A DNA stretch of 64,000 bases, from assembly GCA_945643635.1 (NCBI GenBank), contig CALZFC010000060.1, positions 2,123,501 through 2,187,500 of the forward strand, read 5' to 3'. This document shows, in pieces, positions 36,342-47,674 of the stretch; positions within the stretch are counted from its first letter, which is position 1, and each line of letters opens with the position of its first letter. The notes under the pieces were generated by a model, which saw nothing but the letters and a program-made list of their open reading frames with translations, did not search any database and was not told where the DNA came from. Both the position numbers and the translations under genes were made by a program. The stretch is from Allodiplogaster sudhausi. Its lineage: Eukaryota > Nematoda > Chromadorea > Rhabditida > Diplogasteridae.

Positions 36342-38536
36342 TGGCTTTGTTTATACTTGACTTTGTTTTATATATTTTTTCCGTATTTTTTTCCAACAAC
36401 AAAAATGTTTTGATTTACGATGTGGAGAAGAAATGAAGTGTAATTTAGGATGCACAATTGAAAAATGTCCGCGATGCTGCTTGCAACACCGACTTCTTGA
36501 TGATGACGATATCAGCTGAAGGTGCCGTGTTTCATTTCTTCCCCCATTCATGGTTTTGAACTTCCTTCTTGTTCTCATCATTCTTTCTTCTTTTGCCTCT
36601 GTTTTCATGCGTCTCTCTTCCGCGTTCTTATCCTCTCTTTCCATTCTCTCTTTCTCTCTCTCTCTCTCTCTGTTGCCTTACCCACAGAAATCTATTTCAA
36701 TCTTGCATTTAAGAGAGCCAATCTGAGAGGTTCGAGCAGGCCTCTATACAAGACATGTCGGGAACAAAATAATTTTTTTTTGATTTTTTATTCCTTCTAA
36801 TGGCTTATGTTGCACCCTATAGAGATCCCAAAAAAATTGTTCCAAAAATTTTTTTCTGTTATTTCACCATGGATATGCACCGAAAACCCGAAAAAACTCA
36901 AATGATCATAACTTTGTTCGTTGTTGAGATATATTAATTTTGAATTGTTTATTCAATTCCAAATTAAAAGGCGCACAAAAGTCGTGTTAATCACTTTTTA
37001 AAAATATTTCATTAAAGGCCTCATTTTGGCATTTTAATATTTCGAGTGGTGCGTTTGGGGCATGAAAACCTCCCCCCCATGTCAAAAAGCTGAAAGGACC
37101 ACGTGAAAGAGCGACCTTTGTTACCCCTATTTAGATGCATTTCATTCAGAAATCCGGTCCCCAATTTTAGAACATTTTGACTTGAAGCGCGCGAGTCGGT
37201 CAAAATGGCACATTTTTCGGCCGCCGAGACACCGCGCAAGTGCATTCATCGATCCATAACTACGCTCAATCTTAATTTTTCAAAATCATAAGTATATCAT
37301 CTTAGAGCTCTCACGGAGATCTTCAAATGGTACATACATACTTTTATTGAAAAGTTTGGATTTATATGGGAAATTTCGTTCTGTATAATAAGAAAGCTTA
37401 AAAAACTACTTCAGAAACGTTTCCACATGCCGAAACATACATCAAAAGAAAGAGGATAAAATTTGGTACAAGATGAACCTCTTTTATTGGAATTCCATGC
37501 ATACGATCTTTTATTATAAGACATAAGAGTAGGATAGCAAGGCCTTATGGAAAAACTGTAGAAAATAGGATTGGAATATTCTAATTCGATGTATGTTTCG
37601 GCATGTGGAAACGTTTCTGAAGTAGTTTTTTAAGCTTTCTTATTATACAGAACGAAATTTCCCATATAAATCCAAACTTTTCAATAAAAGTATGTATGTA
37701 CCATTTGAAGATCTCCGTGAGAGCTCTAAGATGATATACTTACGATTTTGAAAGATTAAGATTGAGCGTAGTTATGGATCGATGAATGCGCTTGCGCGGT
37801 GCCTCGGCGGCCGAAAAATGCGCCATTTTGACCGACTCGCGCGCTTCAAGTCAAAATGTTCTAAAATTGGGGACCGGATTTCTGAATGAAATGCATATAA
37901 AAAGGTGTAACAAAGGTCGCTCTTTCACGTGGTGCTTTCAGCTTTTTGACATGGGGGGGGGGGGTTTTCATGCCCAAACGCACCACTCGAAATATTAAAA
38001 TGCCAAAATGAGGCCTTTAAGTAAATATTTTTAAAAAGTGATTAACAAGATTTTTGTGCGCCTTTCAATTTGGAATTGAATAAACAATTCAAAATTAATA
38101 TATCTCAACAACGAACAAAGTTATGATCATTTGAGTTTTTTCGGGTTTTCGGTGCATATCCATGGTGAAATAACAGAAAAAAATTTTTGAAACAATTTTT
38201 TGGGATCTCTATAAGGTGCTACATAAGCCATTAGAAGGAATAAAAAATCAAAAAATAATTTTGTTCCCGACATTCCCGTGCTCGAGTCTCTCAGATTGGC
38301 TCTCTTAAATTTTCTTTCCCACTTTAGACGATTCTTGGCGCGCCTTCTTTACTGTAGAACAGCGAGAGGAACGTGTGAAGAGACTCAAGATTCCACATAA
38401 AGTCGACGAATGCTTTTTCACACTCGCCGGATCAGAGGTTATATTTCTATCTTCTCTCGCTCTCTCTCTCTCTCTCTTTCTTTCTCTCTCTCTCACTCTG
38501 TCCCTTACTGTCTCTCTCTGTCTCTGTCTCTCTCAC

Positions 38537-38571
<35 letters not shown>

Positions 38572-40174
38572 TATCTTATGAATTTATTAAAGTGACCATT
38601 ATGACATTTCAGATGGAATATCTCTACAACCTTGAATTGGCTGCTCCTCTTGCCGCGTTCAATAACGAAACTGGATATAAGAAGGTGTGAAAGATGTGCT
38701 CCATTATTTAAAAAAAAATGCTGATGTAGTAGTTGACAGATAAAATTTTATTATTACGCTGTTTCTTCAGTTCTGAAGGGAATCTCAGATAATTTTGCTA
38801 ATTAAAAAAAAGAAACTTATTCCGTGTTATTTTTGCAGCAATTCAAGCGTAAAATGTGGAAGAAGCTCTGTGAGGTCTCTGACGAGGACGAAGCTGAAAT
38901 CTTCAAAGACAGTACCAGATATGTAAGTTTTTTTTTATATTTTTCTTGGAATATAAATTTACTGGATATTTACGTGTTTTGTTATTTTTGAATAGTAATA
39001 CTAAGTAAGATAAAATCGTATTGAATAAGATTGATTATCATTTGAAGTGACAAACTTGGCTGATCATTTTAGATGGAGTACGCGTTGCGAATGATTAACT
39101 GCGCAGCTACGCACGCCGCTCGAGCAGCGGGAACTTTCAATGTATGTGGAATACGGTAGTTTTGGTCAAGATTACGGTAGACTTGACGAGATTTATACGG
39201 TGGAAAAGAGTTTCGAGAACATACTAGACCCACCGAAATGGTCCAGATATTCGGTTAGAGTAAGTAAAATTAGACTTTTTTTTAAACTATGAATAAATTA
39301 ACTTCATTCTTCAAAATAAAATCGTTTTCAGTTGCCGCTCAAGTACTGGGCAGATCGGCTTGCCGCGGTGCTGGTCGACGACGCCGCTGCGCCAGGTCGC
39401 CTCCAGAGAAGAATCGCGAAGGCTAAGAAAATGGGCGGAGCAACAGCGGAAGTGAGCGGCGTAGCTGGAGAAGGAGGCGGGGCAGCTGGAGAAAGGGGCG
39501 GGGCAACTGGAGAAGTGGGCGGAGCATCTGGAGTCTTCTGCATTTTGCAAGGATTCACCATCTCTGCGGACAGAGCTCATCGTCTGGACAATCTGATAGT
39601 CGAAACTGTCAGAGAGGCAAAGGACATGGTTTGCACATTAATGTTTTTTTAAAAAATTTTTATTCATTACATTTTTATGAGTTGCATTTCTGTATTCATT
39701 TGTAGCTTTTCTTATAATTCATTAATGTAATTTTTTCTCATTTCATTGATGAATTACATTCAATTTTTTGAGAAAATTACACATTTTAAAAAGTTGATTA
39801 TAAATCTTCCAGCCAGCAGAGCAGATGAACGCGAGATTGTCAGTGTTCTACTACGAACTGAAGATCATGATTCGGCTGCATCAGGAGATTGAAGCTATCA
39901 AGGTTTGAGGAGGAAAATAAATAAATTAAAATATAATATTTTATAACAAACTCATTTGTGATCATTTATTCATTTTTTTTAGTAAGGTGACATTCAAAGT
40001 AAAATTTATTCACCTGACAAAAAAATATATAGCTCTGCTCCATTCTGTTGAAAGGATTTTATTAATTTGTTTATAACTGAACGAATATAATAGTTATAAT
40101 CATTGTATTGTTCAAAATAAAATTCCTCTCATCTCATGCGCATGCTTTCTCACACATTCTCTCTCTCTCTCTCG

Positions 40175-40206
<32 letters not shown>

Positions 40207-40503
40207 CTCTTTTTCGCTTTCTTCAATATGACCTTCTCCTTTTGTTGCAAAGATTAATGATTTAATAATAAATAAATGATCAATGTAAACCTCCTTTCCC
40301 TTCCACAGAAAGACGGTCCCACTGCCTTTCTGTCCGCGCCACAGTACCCAGGCCGACTGCCATGGCTACCGTACCCAGATGGTAGGGAGCTATTCGAAGT
40401 GGAAGAAGGAGATGAGGAGGGAGGAGGAGAAGAAGGAGGAGTCGAGAATGCAAATGCAGCTAATGGAGCAACACGTGAAACTGAGCCGTCTCCCGAGTTA
40501 TAA
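32404..40503 (+). CDS. Large nuclear-type protein with N-terminal Myb/Rap1-like domain and duplicated exons
   Basis: Twenty-one exons: 32404-32474, 32581-32691, 32845-32955, 33242-33333, 33523-33713, 33941-34067, 34313-34359, 34622-34711, 34858-34935, 35107-35211, 35455-35535, 35782-35865, 36206-36286, 36449-36521, 38328-38437, 38613-38684, 38839-38922, 39073-39141, 39332-39628, 39813-39902 and 40309-40503; 752 residues, in phase throughout. The N-terminus reads AFTDEDRRKMIDFLYRR, then GTLLWADFIKYM and SSHFRKVVKPKLYSF. This resembles the helix pattern of a Myb/SANT domain of the Rap1 type (human RAP1: FTDADDVAILTYV, GNALWKAME). A long acidic/Ser/Arg-rich middle with a PTKRARNGRRRN basic cluster (possible NLS) follows. 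The duplicated RDSNTEGGT exons come next, then a helical C-terminal part (YLYNLELAAPLAAF, NARLSVFYYELKIMIRLHQE) and an acidic end. No family was recognised for the C-terminus. A Rap1/TEBP-type telomere role is only a hypothesis. Confidence 0.6.
35284..36286 (+). repeat. Tandem duplication of an exon with its intron (three exon copies)
   Basis: Exons 35455-35535, 35782-35865 and 36206-36286 encode variants of RDSNTEGGT followed by an Ala/Val/Thr-rich stretch. Intron sequence is duplicated too: the segment ACATTATTATAGAACAG-type at 35289 recurs at about 35657, an offset of about 368 bp, and the donors share GTTAGTTGT. All copies are phase 0 at both ends, so gain or loss does not break the frame. 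Confidence 0.75.
36297..36340. repeat. (TA)n microsatellite
   Basis: About 20 uninterrupted TA dinucleotides directly after the third duplicated exon's donor. Confidence 0.9.
36707..38311. repeat. Large inverted repeat (foldback element) inside an intron
   Basis: The left arm, about 36707-37443, is the reverse complement of the right arm, about 37588-38311, around a 144-bp unpaired centre. The outer ends share TTAAGAGAGCCAATCTGAGAG and its complement. The inner ends share CAGAAACGTTTCCACATGCC and its complement. Arms look highly similar, with scattered substitutions, a short insertion near the left outer end and variable A/C homopolymers. It lies wholly in the intron 36522-38327 of the Myb-like gene. 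No transposase was recognised. The matching open frames at 37021-37245 and 37786-37998 are the same segment read in both arms. A foldback or MITE-like element is the likely identity. Confidence 0.85.
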
Positions 40504-41657
40504 CATTCTATATCATCACTTTTAGGAGGCTCAGTGCTAAAAAGGTGCCCCCCCCCCCACTGATTTCTCCAGATTTTGATGAGCTATCCCCAGCATAATG
40601 TTGACGCCCAAATCCTGTTTTTAATCTTCCCACATCGCTTTCCCAGATTCTCTGCCCTGTCCTTTTTGACCTATAATTCGACAATCGCGCCTTTTCCCTG
40701 ATTCGAGTAATTGCCACTATTGATTGACCTTTATTTACTGGTTCTGAAGTGATAACTTGTAAATTCCTCATATTCGAATAACTGTAAAGTCCGATGTTAA
40801 TACTTTAATGGTCAGAACTCTTACATCATTTTCTCCGTTTGTATCCTGACGCATCATTCTGGCTATAGTTCCGCTAGCTTGCAGACTCGTATGTATATTC
40901 TACGAATAGATCGTACTGTATAGATTTCTCATCGGTTGTGTGCCCTTAAATGTATTCCAGAAACCCTCCCAGATTCTGGAATACGGCACCAGTGTGATAA
41001 CACACTTATCTAATGATTTTACGCACTTTTCGTGAGTTATTAAATGACAGTCAATTAACGGTCTACCTGGAGAACAGCAATCCATAACATAAAGATGTAA
41101 GAAACAAGTGAAAATTTGAAGAAAAGGTCTTTGAAAAATTAGTTGAATAGTTGTTCTCATGGCCGAGGACACACTCATAATTACAATGCTCACGCTCTTG
41201 AAGAACACGCTAGTTGGTTGTGAGTTCAAAGGCTCACACTCGGAGCAGTGCGTGTCACTGTAATCGCAAATCAAGTCGAGATATCAATGCGTCTCTCTCT
41301 CTCTCTCTCTCTTTCTTGCTCTCTCTCTCTCTCGCTCTCTCTCCCTCTCTTTCGCACACTCTATGATAACTTATCTCCCTCTTCATAATTTCTCTCTCTA
41401 TCTATCTCTCTCTCTCTCTTTCTCTCCCTTATCTCCCTCCTCATAATCTCTCTCTCCCTCTCGCCTGGGACTGTCTCTCTTCCACTTGCTGGATAGTATT
41501 TACCCACATTGCATCTCGGTCGCTCTCATATCATAATTTCTCCTAATATGGTTCTTTCACTCCATGTCCCTCCTTGAATTGTTCTAACTAGAGATTGTAC
41601 CCTTTCTCTCTCAGAATTTCTCTCATGCACACAAACTCTCTCTCTCTCTCTCTCTCG

Positions 41658-41695
<38 letters not shown>

Positions 41696-41705
41696 CTCTA
41701 TGCTA

Positions 41706-41744
<39 letters not shown>

Positions 41745-42177
41745 TGCTCTATGCTATCTCTCTCTCTCTCGATTTCTCTATCTCTCTCTCTCTCTCTCGC
41801 TACCTCTCTCTCTCTCTCATTCTCTCTCTTTGTATTGTTGTCTCGCTCTCTGTCTTCTCTATCTAGCTCTCCTTATCGCTTCTTTTTCACAGTCCAACAT
41901 TGTAATCTTTGTTCTTATCTCACTTGATGCCGAAATGTAAGCGGTGAGTCCAGACATAAGACGAGCGCAAAGGTTGTCTGTGTTTTTTTTTCTACAACCA
42001 TCGTACAGTTTTTTATACGTGTTTTTCAGCTATCTCTTTGGGCACCAGTCAAATACTCTGAGACGCGAAATAATTCCATAATCATATTAAAAATATATTA
42101 AAATAGTGATATATCAAAAATAGTGAAAGTTACAAATATTACTAGATTCATGAGCTTTGAGTTGAGACAACCGTCTG
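40504..42177. other. Intergenic region between the Myb-like gene and HYKK
   Basis: Holds CT tracts (about 41287-41350, 41393-41465 and 41637-41865) and a C-run at 40549-40558. An unusual 124-codon minus-strand open frame lies at 40900-41274, with several Cys and hydrophobic stretches but no recognised homology. A TTTTTCAG acceptor-like site near 42023-42030 may belong to the HYKK 5' leader. Confidence 0.4.
41637..41865 (+). repeat. CT tract with TTGCTCTATGCTAT interruptions
   Basis: A long (CT)n tract broken by two copies of CTCTTGCTCTATGCTATCTC about 58 bp apart, so part of it is a higher-order tandem duplication. Confidence 0.7.
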
Positions 42178-42282
42178 ATGAATTTCGGTGAAGACGAAGT
42201 GACGCAAGCCCCGGATGTTGACGAGCAGAGACTCAGGAATATTCTCAAGAAGCATTATGGAATCAAAAATGGTTGGTATGAA

Positions 42283-42327
<45 letters not shown>

Positions 42328-44844
42328 TAAATTATTAGAGAGAGAGAAACAACATTAATCTTGCTTTCACTCTATAGAAAAGAAGAAAAGAAAGAGAATG
42401 TCTTGGATGTTTTATTCTTCTTAAATCGGGTGACATTACAATTTATATAAATTATATAAGTAAGAAGATAGAAGAAAAAGGCCATCCTCCTTTGCAGCTA
42501 CCCTGTCAAAGTTGACTGGCTATGAAGACTGCAACTTCCGACTATCCGACATCGAGTGGGAGGAGCAGAAAGACAACGCAGAAAAGCCGACCCAAGTCAT
42601 TGTCAAGGTAGACCAGAACAATTATGTGTATCTTGAAAATAAAATCATCCTGAAAAAAAATGTCTTTTATTCTTAGAATATACATATATAACATTTTCAA
42701 TGGAATATCTTAAACATCTGACAAGTCTTCAGGTAACAAATCCAGTGGAAGCGCGGGACTCTCATGTCATTGGTATGTTCTATGTATGTATGTACATACA
42801 TTGTATATCATTGATGTATACTGAAGAAGAAATCGATTCTTGAGTAGTTCGAATAATTTTAAAGAAAAAAAATAAGAGATCTATAATCTTTATAACGCGA
42901 AAAAATTTAAATGAGAATATAAAATTTAAATAAACACTTTTGAAAAGAAGCCCAGTATTTGATCTGCGCACGACTTTGTGCTGCCGGCATTCCATGTCCC
43001 GAGCCGGTCCGCACCCGAGCGGGCAACGAGTGGCAGCTGCATACGGTAGCAGAGAGCGGTACTACTTTTATTCCATTTAAATTAGAAGTAGTATTATTTT
43101 TTCCTAATATTTTATTATTGGAATTGGGCACACATATGGATGGGAAATCGATATTTTTCAATGCTCATATATATATATGATTTTCAGCCGTAAATAAAAT
43201 ATTTATAGCCATTTTACCCGTTCGCATCTATCGCCTCCTTCCCGGGAGGAATCTCGAAGACTTTGACTTCAGCAAAGACCTCGTGAACGAGGTAATGGGA
43301 CTATTCTTTTTTTTTATATCATGAAGAAACTTTTTTATGGAATATTTTATAAGCTTTTAATTAAAAAAAAAAACAAAGAAAAGAACTTTTTAGAAATAAT
43401 AATATTCGCTTGAAGATTGGCCGAACGCTCGCTCTCGTTCACTACGAGTTCGACAAGCTCGAATTGCCGCCCTCTGCCCTCAAGCATCTCCCGTTCATCT
43501 CGCCCGAAAATGTGCTTTCTTTCCGAAGAGAGATTTCCATTCTTGAACAGGTAGTTTATTTTGATAGATAACCATAGAGTTATTTGCGTTTTTAAACATA
43601 TTTTATTTATTTATTTTTACACTGATTGTTTCAGAAGGCTCTCTTATCACCAGAGAAGAGGACTCTGCTTCTCTCCATCTTTGACGATCTCGAAAGCAAC
43701 ATTTTCGCCAAACGGGCCGAATTTGATTCCGGTGTGAATTGAAAAGTTCCTATTCTATTTAAAATATAAAATAATATAAAATATAAATTAATTAAGAAAC
43801 AAAAAAGAATTATTTTTACAGGATTGATACATTCTGACTTCAACGAGACGAACATTCTCGTTGCTGAAGATGGAAAAGTCAGTGGTGCTTTGCATTCTTG
43901 TATGTAAAAAATATATGCATGTACATCTATCTATCTCTTCGCACTTCATACCTTTTACTCTAGTGATTTCCTTCTCATTCTTGTAAGGTAAGCTACCATT
44001 GGCGAGAGTTATTAGGCACCGAAAACCAGGGTGGGTTGGTTAGCTGTTTTTTTGTCTAAATGTTCCTTAACAACATGGTGGTGGGGTAGGGTTTTAGGGA
44101 GGCACAAAATAAGGGGGGGGGTGGGTCTGTCGAATCGACAGTACCTTTTTTAGTACCCTGCCGCGACCATATTATCTACATGTTGATAATATGGTTAACT
44201 TGCTCTCCTTATCCAGAGCATCACAGGCGTGCTCGACTTTGGCGACATGCACATCTCGCTGCGTGTCTTCGACGTCGCTGCCGCAGTGCTCTATCTCCAT
44301 TTGGCTGACCGTCTTCAGCAAGGGTTAGTATTCGATGATATCTCTCTATCTTCTTTTATATCTCCAATATTTCTCTCTCTCTCAACTCTTTCATTCTCAC
44401 CCTTTTCTTACGCTAGTTTAATAATTCACGGAAAGACGCACGCCTTTACACAGTATGCCTCGTCTGCTTGCCTGGTTCCTGGAAGGCTACCGTAGTCGAC
44501 GGCCCTTTTCGTCTCGGGAAACCTCGGCAATCCTGCATGCCATGCGTGCGCGTCTAGCGTGCAGTTTGATCTACGGCCTACGAACCGCACGCATTAACTT
44601 CCGGTTGGGAGTTGCAAATATTATTATTTCCTTATTGTTTTATGTTTAAAAAAATTCTTTTAAATGCTCTAATTTACAAAAAAATTTTTTTAGAAACATA
44701 TCGAGTGCCTCATTCTAGTGCATATTAACACACAGTTTTTTTTTCCTTTTCAGTGGCGGTTCCACCGATTACGTGCTAAAGACGCAGAGCAATGGGTGGC
44801 GCGAACTCGCGAATCTCCGAGAAATGCAAAACGTAATTGACTGA
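42178..44844 (+). CDS. HYKK: Hydroxylysine kinase homologue (HYKK/AGPHD1), aminoglycoside-phosphotransferase fold
   Basis: Eleven exons: 42178-42271, 42498-42607, 42733-42772, 42948-43058, 43188-43291, 43416-43550, 43635-43731, 43822-43877, 44217-44323, 44454-44603 and 44754-44844; 364 residues against 373 in human. The kinase core shows a catalytic loop HSDFNETNILV (about residues 234-244; human HGDLNDHNILI) and the metal-binding GVLDFGDM (human GILDFGDM). N-lobe matches are TGYEDCNFRL (human PSYDDQNFHV) and VTNPVEARDSHVIEAQ. The PVRIYRLLPGR segment matches human YLVRLLTYLPGR. The human enzyme phosphorylates 5-hydroxy-L-lysine with GTP; the same reaction is inferred here and would fit breakdown of modified collagen residues. 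The nested collagen elsewhere in the window is not evidence of a link. The acceptor at 44452-44453 is required by frame because the nearer TAG would introduce a stop. Confidence 0.88.
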
Positions 44845-45668
44845 TTGATTGACTTGTATCATCATAGATCTTTCATTCCATTTCTAATCTTATATGCAAA
44901 TCTCGTAGTCGCCAATACCACATATCTTTTCAACTTCTTTGCACACTTTAAGATTGGTGCCAATAAAATAAATGCTTTTCTTAACATCCAACATTTATGC
45001 ACACAAGAAAAAACACCATTACGATTAGTAGTCAATGCGATGGTAAATACCATCGTCGCAGCACCTAAGAGTATATACTTTAAAAATGAGCACTTCAAAC
45101 TATTGGATCAGATCCACTGGTCAAATACCATAAAAACTCGGCTCGGCGTGAATTACACCTGCCGGAATGGTATTTCTCAGCTCGCGCTGGCAGCCCCCAC
45201 CTCCTCCCTTCCCTGTCGTTTCACGGGTCGATTTGCCTCGCTTCTTTCTCTCTCTCACACGCACACTCTCTCTCTCTCTCTCTTTCTCTCTGCGATCCAG
45301 TACCTCGAACACGACTCACAAACTAGCCAGTAAATCGGCTTTTGCAGCTTTTATTTGCCATTTTCGCTATAAATCAGTTCAAACCGTGTTTAAAATGAGA
45401 ATAAAAACTGCAAAAGTTGAAGAGCTGGCTAGCCTGATATGCAGAGTCGTGTTGAAGCTGGCGCCGTTGTATTGAGAATTTTTCTCCCACCTGGACCCGA
45501 ACTACCACCCTACGCACCCAGTACCCAAGCCACTACCACCACACTACCCGCTCTAGTGATTCGAGTGCTTCCGAAATTATCCAGATGATATATATATATG
45601 GGCGGCGCCCATGGTTGAATCTGTCAGTTATTGAATAGCAGTTAGTGACAGTTGACAGTTAGTGACAG
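44845..45668. other. Intergenic region with a small inverted repeat
   Basis: Contains an imperfect inverted repeat at 45309-45452 (arms of about 46 bp, the outer ends sharing ACACGACTC and its complement, with about 50 bp between). A short CT run lies near 45247-45290. A direct repeat AGTTAGTGACAG occurs twice at 45639-45668. No intact gene was recognised. Confidence 0.45.
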
Positions 45669-45866
45669 CGCTGATTGCCGTGGCGGAAGAGAACGTCGGC
45701 ATGGCTGTCTCCTTTCTTCTTTTCGAGTACGCCAAGGAGCACGCGGACGAGTTGACGAGTGAGTGGGCGAATGACTTGGCCGCTGCGTCTGCTGCGACTG
45801 CTAATGCATCTGATGCCACTAGAGCGGATCAAGAGAACGAGGGTCCTCAATCAAAGGCGGCAAAGC
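45669..45866 (+). pseudogene. Isolated RWD-domain exon (RWDD1-like gene fragment)
   Basis: An open segment preceded by GTGACAG and followed by a GTATAT donor encodes ALIAVAEENVGMAVSFLLF and then an Ala/Glu-rich stretch. The first part matches the last helix of an RWD domain (human RWDD1 LLALQAEENLGMVMIFTL). The rest of the RWD domain was not found upstream within several kilobases and no credible downstream exon follows. It is probably a gene fragment or decayed copy; a real gene with very diverged partner exons is not excluded. Confidence 0.4.
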
Positions 45867-46511
45867 GTATATTGTTATTACTATATTGGGTTATTGTACT
45901 TGTTTGTTTTTACATTTCAAATCAGTCCGATTGACTTGCTGTATTTGGCAACTCTTTTCCCCCACTTCGCTGTTCCAAAAGAATTGTCATAAAAATGTTC
46001 TGAGGAAATATTCACTAGCATATTTCATCTCGGGTACTTCTACCAGTGATTGCTGGAATAAATATGCTCACTTGGCGCTTGTGGCTGAAAACGCGCAAGA
46101 TGGAACTGCGCCAAGGAGTACTTTCTGACTCACTTGAGGTAGGGCTCAGTTAATGGTATTATCCATTGCGGTTTTCACCATTGCAAAATACTAGTGCTTC
46201 ATAACTAAATTTCTGCCAACATCTATTATTTTGAATGGTATTCACCCAAGGTGTATTGCAAATTCGGAAATCCAATGGTATTTTTTCTTGTGTGTGCCTT
46301 TGTTCCGGGTATGAAATGGGGACTTTGAGTCGCATAGAGAGATGTCGATTAGAAAGAAAAAGATGGTGCGCGACTAGACTATGAGAGGGGTTAGAGAGAA
46401 GCTGCACAGATGTTGAAGCAGAGTGGAGAGAGAGAGAGAGAAAGTGGGTGGAGAGTGGAAAGGGCGGGATAGAAGCAGAGAAAGGAGAAGCCGCGCCAAT
46501 CTCCAGGCAGA
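45867..46511. other. Intergenic region after the RWD fragment
   Basis: Mostly AT-rich; a GA run at 46422-46442 is short. Segments near 46180-46300 weakly resemble the reverse complement of 44995-45090 (both contain CACACAAGAAAAAA followed by ACCATT), suggesting remnants of an old inverted duplication. No gene was supported. Confidence 0.3.
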
Positions 46512-47354
46512 TCACTTGAACTTGACCGGCTGGCGGCGAGTCTGAGGAGGCTGAGGCTGCACGCGAGGGCGTTGCTTCTAAATAAATAATAAAAAATAAA
46601 TAAATATACATTTTTGTATTAATAACACAGTATTTGAAAAAAAATATGAAAAAGTCGGCAAAATTTGGTACATAAACTTTCCCCGTTTTAATTTTAAGGT
46701 CCTTTGAATCGAGGGGAACAAGTAAGGCTCAAAATTTTTAAAATTAATTATCACTTAATCAATTCATGACTCAGATACTAAATGACTTTATAAAAGACTG
46801 ATCTACCTTCCAGCATAGGCCGATCGAAAGGCGTATGGCGGCACCGAGCAAGAGCACGATGACGGAGGGAACAATCACGGCGACGTAGAGAACTACCTAG
46901 AGAGGGAGAGAGAGAGAGAGAGAGAGAGATAGGGAGAGCGCGAGAGAGGTAGAGAAGAGAGGGAGAGAGGGAGAGAAGAGAGAGAGAGATAGCGAGAGCG
47001 AGAGAGAGCGAGAAGGAGAGAAGAGATAGAGAGGGAGAGAGAGAAGAGAGAGAGGGAGAGAGAGACATAGGAATCTAGGAGTCAAAAAATGTCAGTAAAA
47101 ACAACTACCGCAATTTCGAAGTTCGTAAGTTCCACGTTGACAGCGGGCTCGCTCTCCGTTGCCGAAAAATGAAAACAATTAGATGAAAATTTTTTTTCAT
47201 TAAATCATTTCATTTTATTTACTAAATAGACTTATCGATTCCTTAGGTTTAATGATCATATTACACTTGACAACTTTTGAAGAGATCTACCAACCATGGT
47301 ATCGTTGTGTACGATTCGAGGTGAAGGGATGTACTCCTTTGGACCCGGCCGCAT
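46512..47354 (-). CDS. Small single-pass membrane protein (86 residues), function unknown
   Basis: Four minus-strand exons, all phase 0: 47354-47295, 47153-47109, 46896-46807 and 46577-46512. The N-terminal 35 residues contain an N-glycosylation sequon (Asn-Asp-Thr in HNDTM) and acidic residues. Then comes one strong membrane span (VVLYVAVIVPSVIVLLLGAA) and a basic, Gln/Pro/Arg-rich tail ending in PVKFK. There is no signal peptide. This is the topology of type III single-span regulators such as KCNE proteins, but no family was recognised. The acceptor of exon 2 (CAACGGAG) is weak. The intron before exon 3 contains a long CT tract. Consistent phases and the clear span argue that it is real. 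Confidence 0.5.
46900..47066 (-). repeat. CT tract (minus strand) before an acceptor of the small membrane protein gene
   Basis: GA repeat on the plus strand, so CT on the coding strand, leading directly into the acceptor of the exon starting at 46896. Confidence 0.7.
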
Positions 47355-47674
47355 GCGACCGCGGAAGCACGGTTAAATGACGAGAAGATCGACTCATTTT
47401 CATCCGCTCTTTTTCATATTTAATATTATTTTAATATTTGCACTACCTCTGTACTCTCTAGCTTTTGTTGCCAAATCTTCATGTAAGCACTGCTTATCTT
47501 AACCAAATTTATCAGTATTTTTTTCATGAAATCACCAACAACAACAAACTGAACATAACATAACAACTCATCTCATGATATGGGACCAGTTTCTCAAGGA
47601 GTGGTTCTTGATAAGGGAAGCGGCAACTGAAACAAGCAAGGAAACAAAACAAAAGATGATATTGAAGGGGTGAA

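Noticed and set aside
37021..37998. Two similar open frames (74 and 70 codons) in opposite orientation
   Set aside because: They are the same segment read from the two arms of the inverted repeat and have no recognisable product.
44403..44417. CTAG acceptor for HYKK exon 10
   Set aside because: It leads into a stop in the needed frame; the acceptor at 44452-44453 joins the conserved LLAWFLEGY segment in phase.
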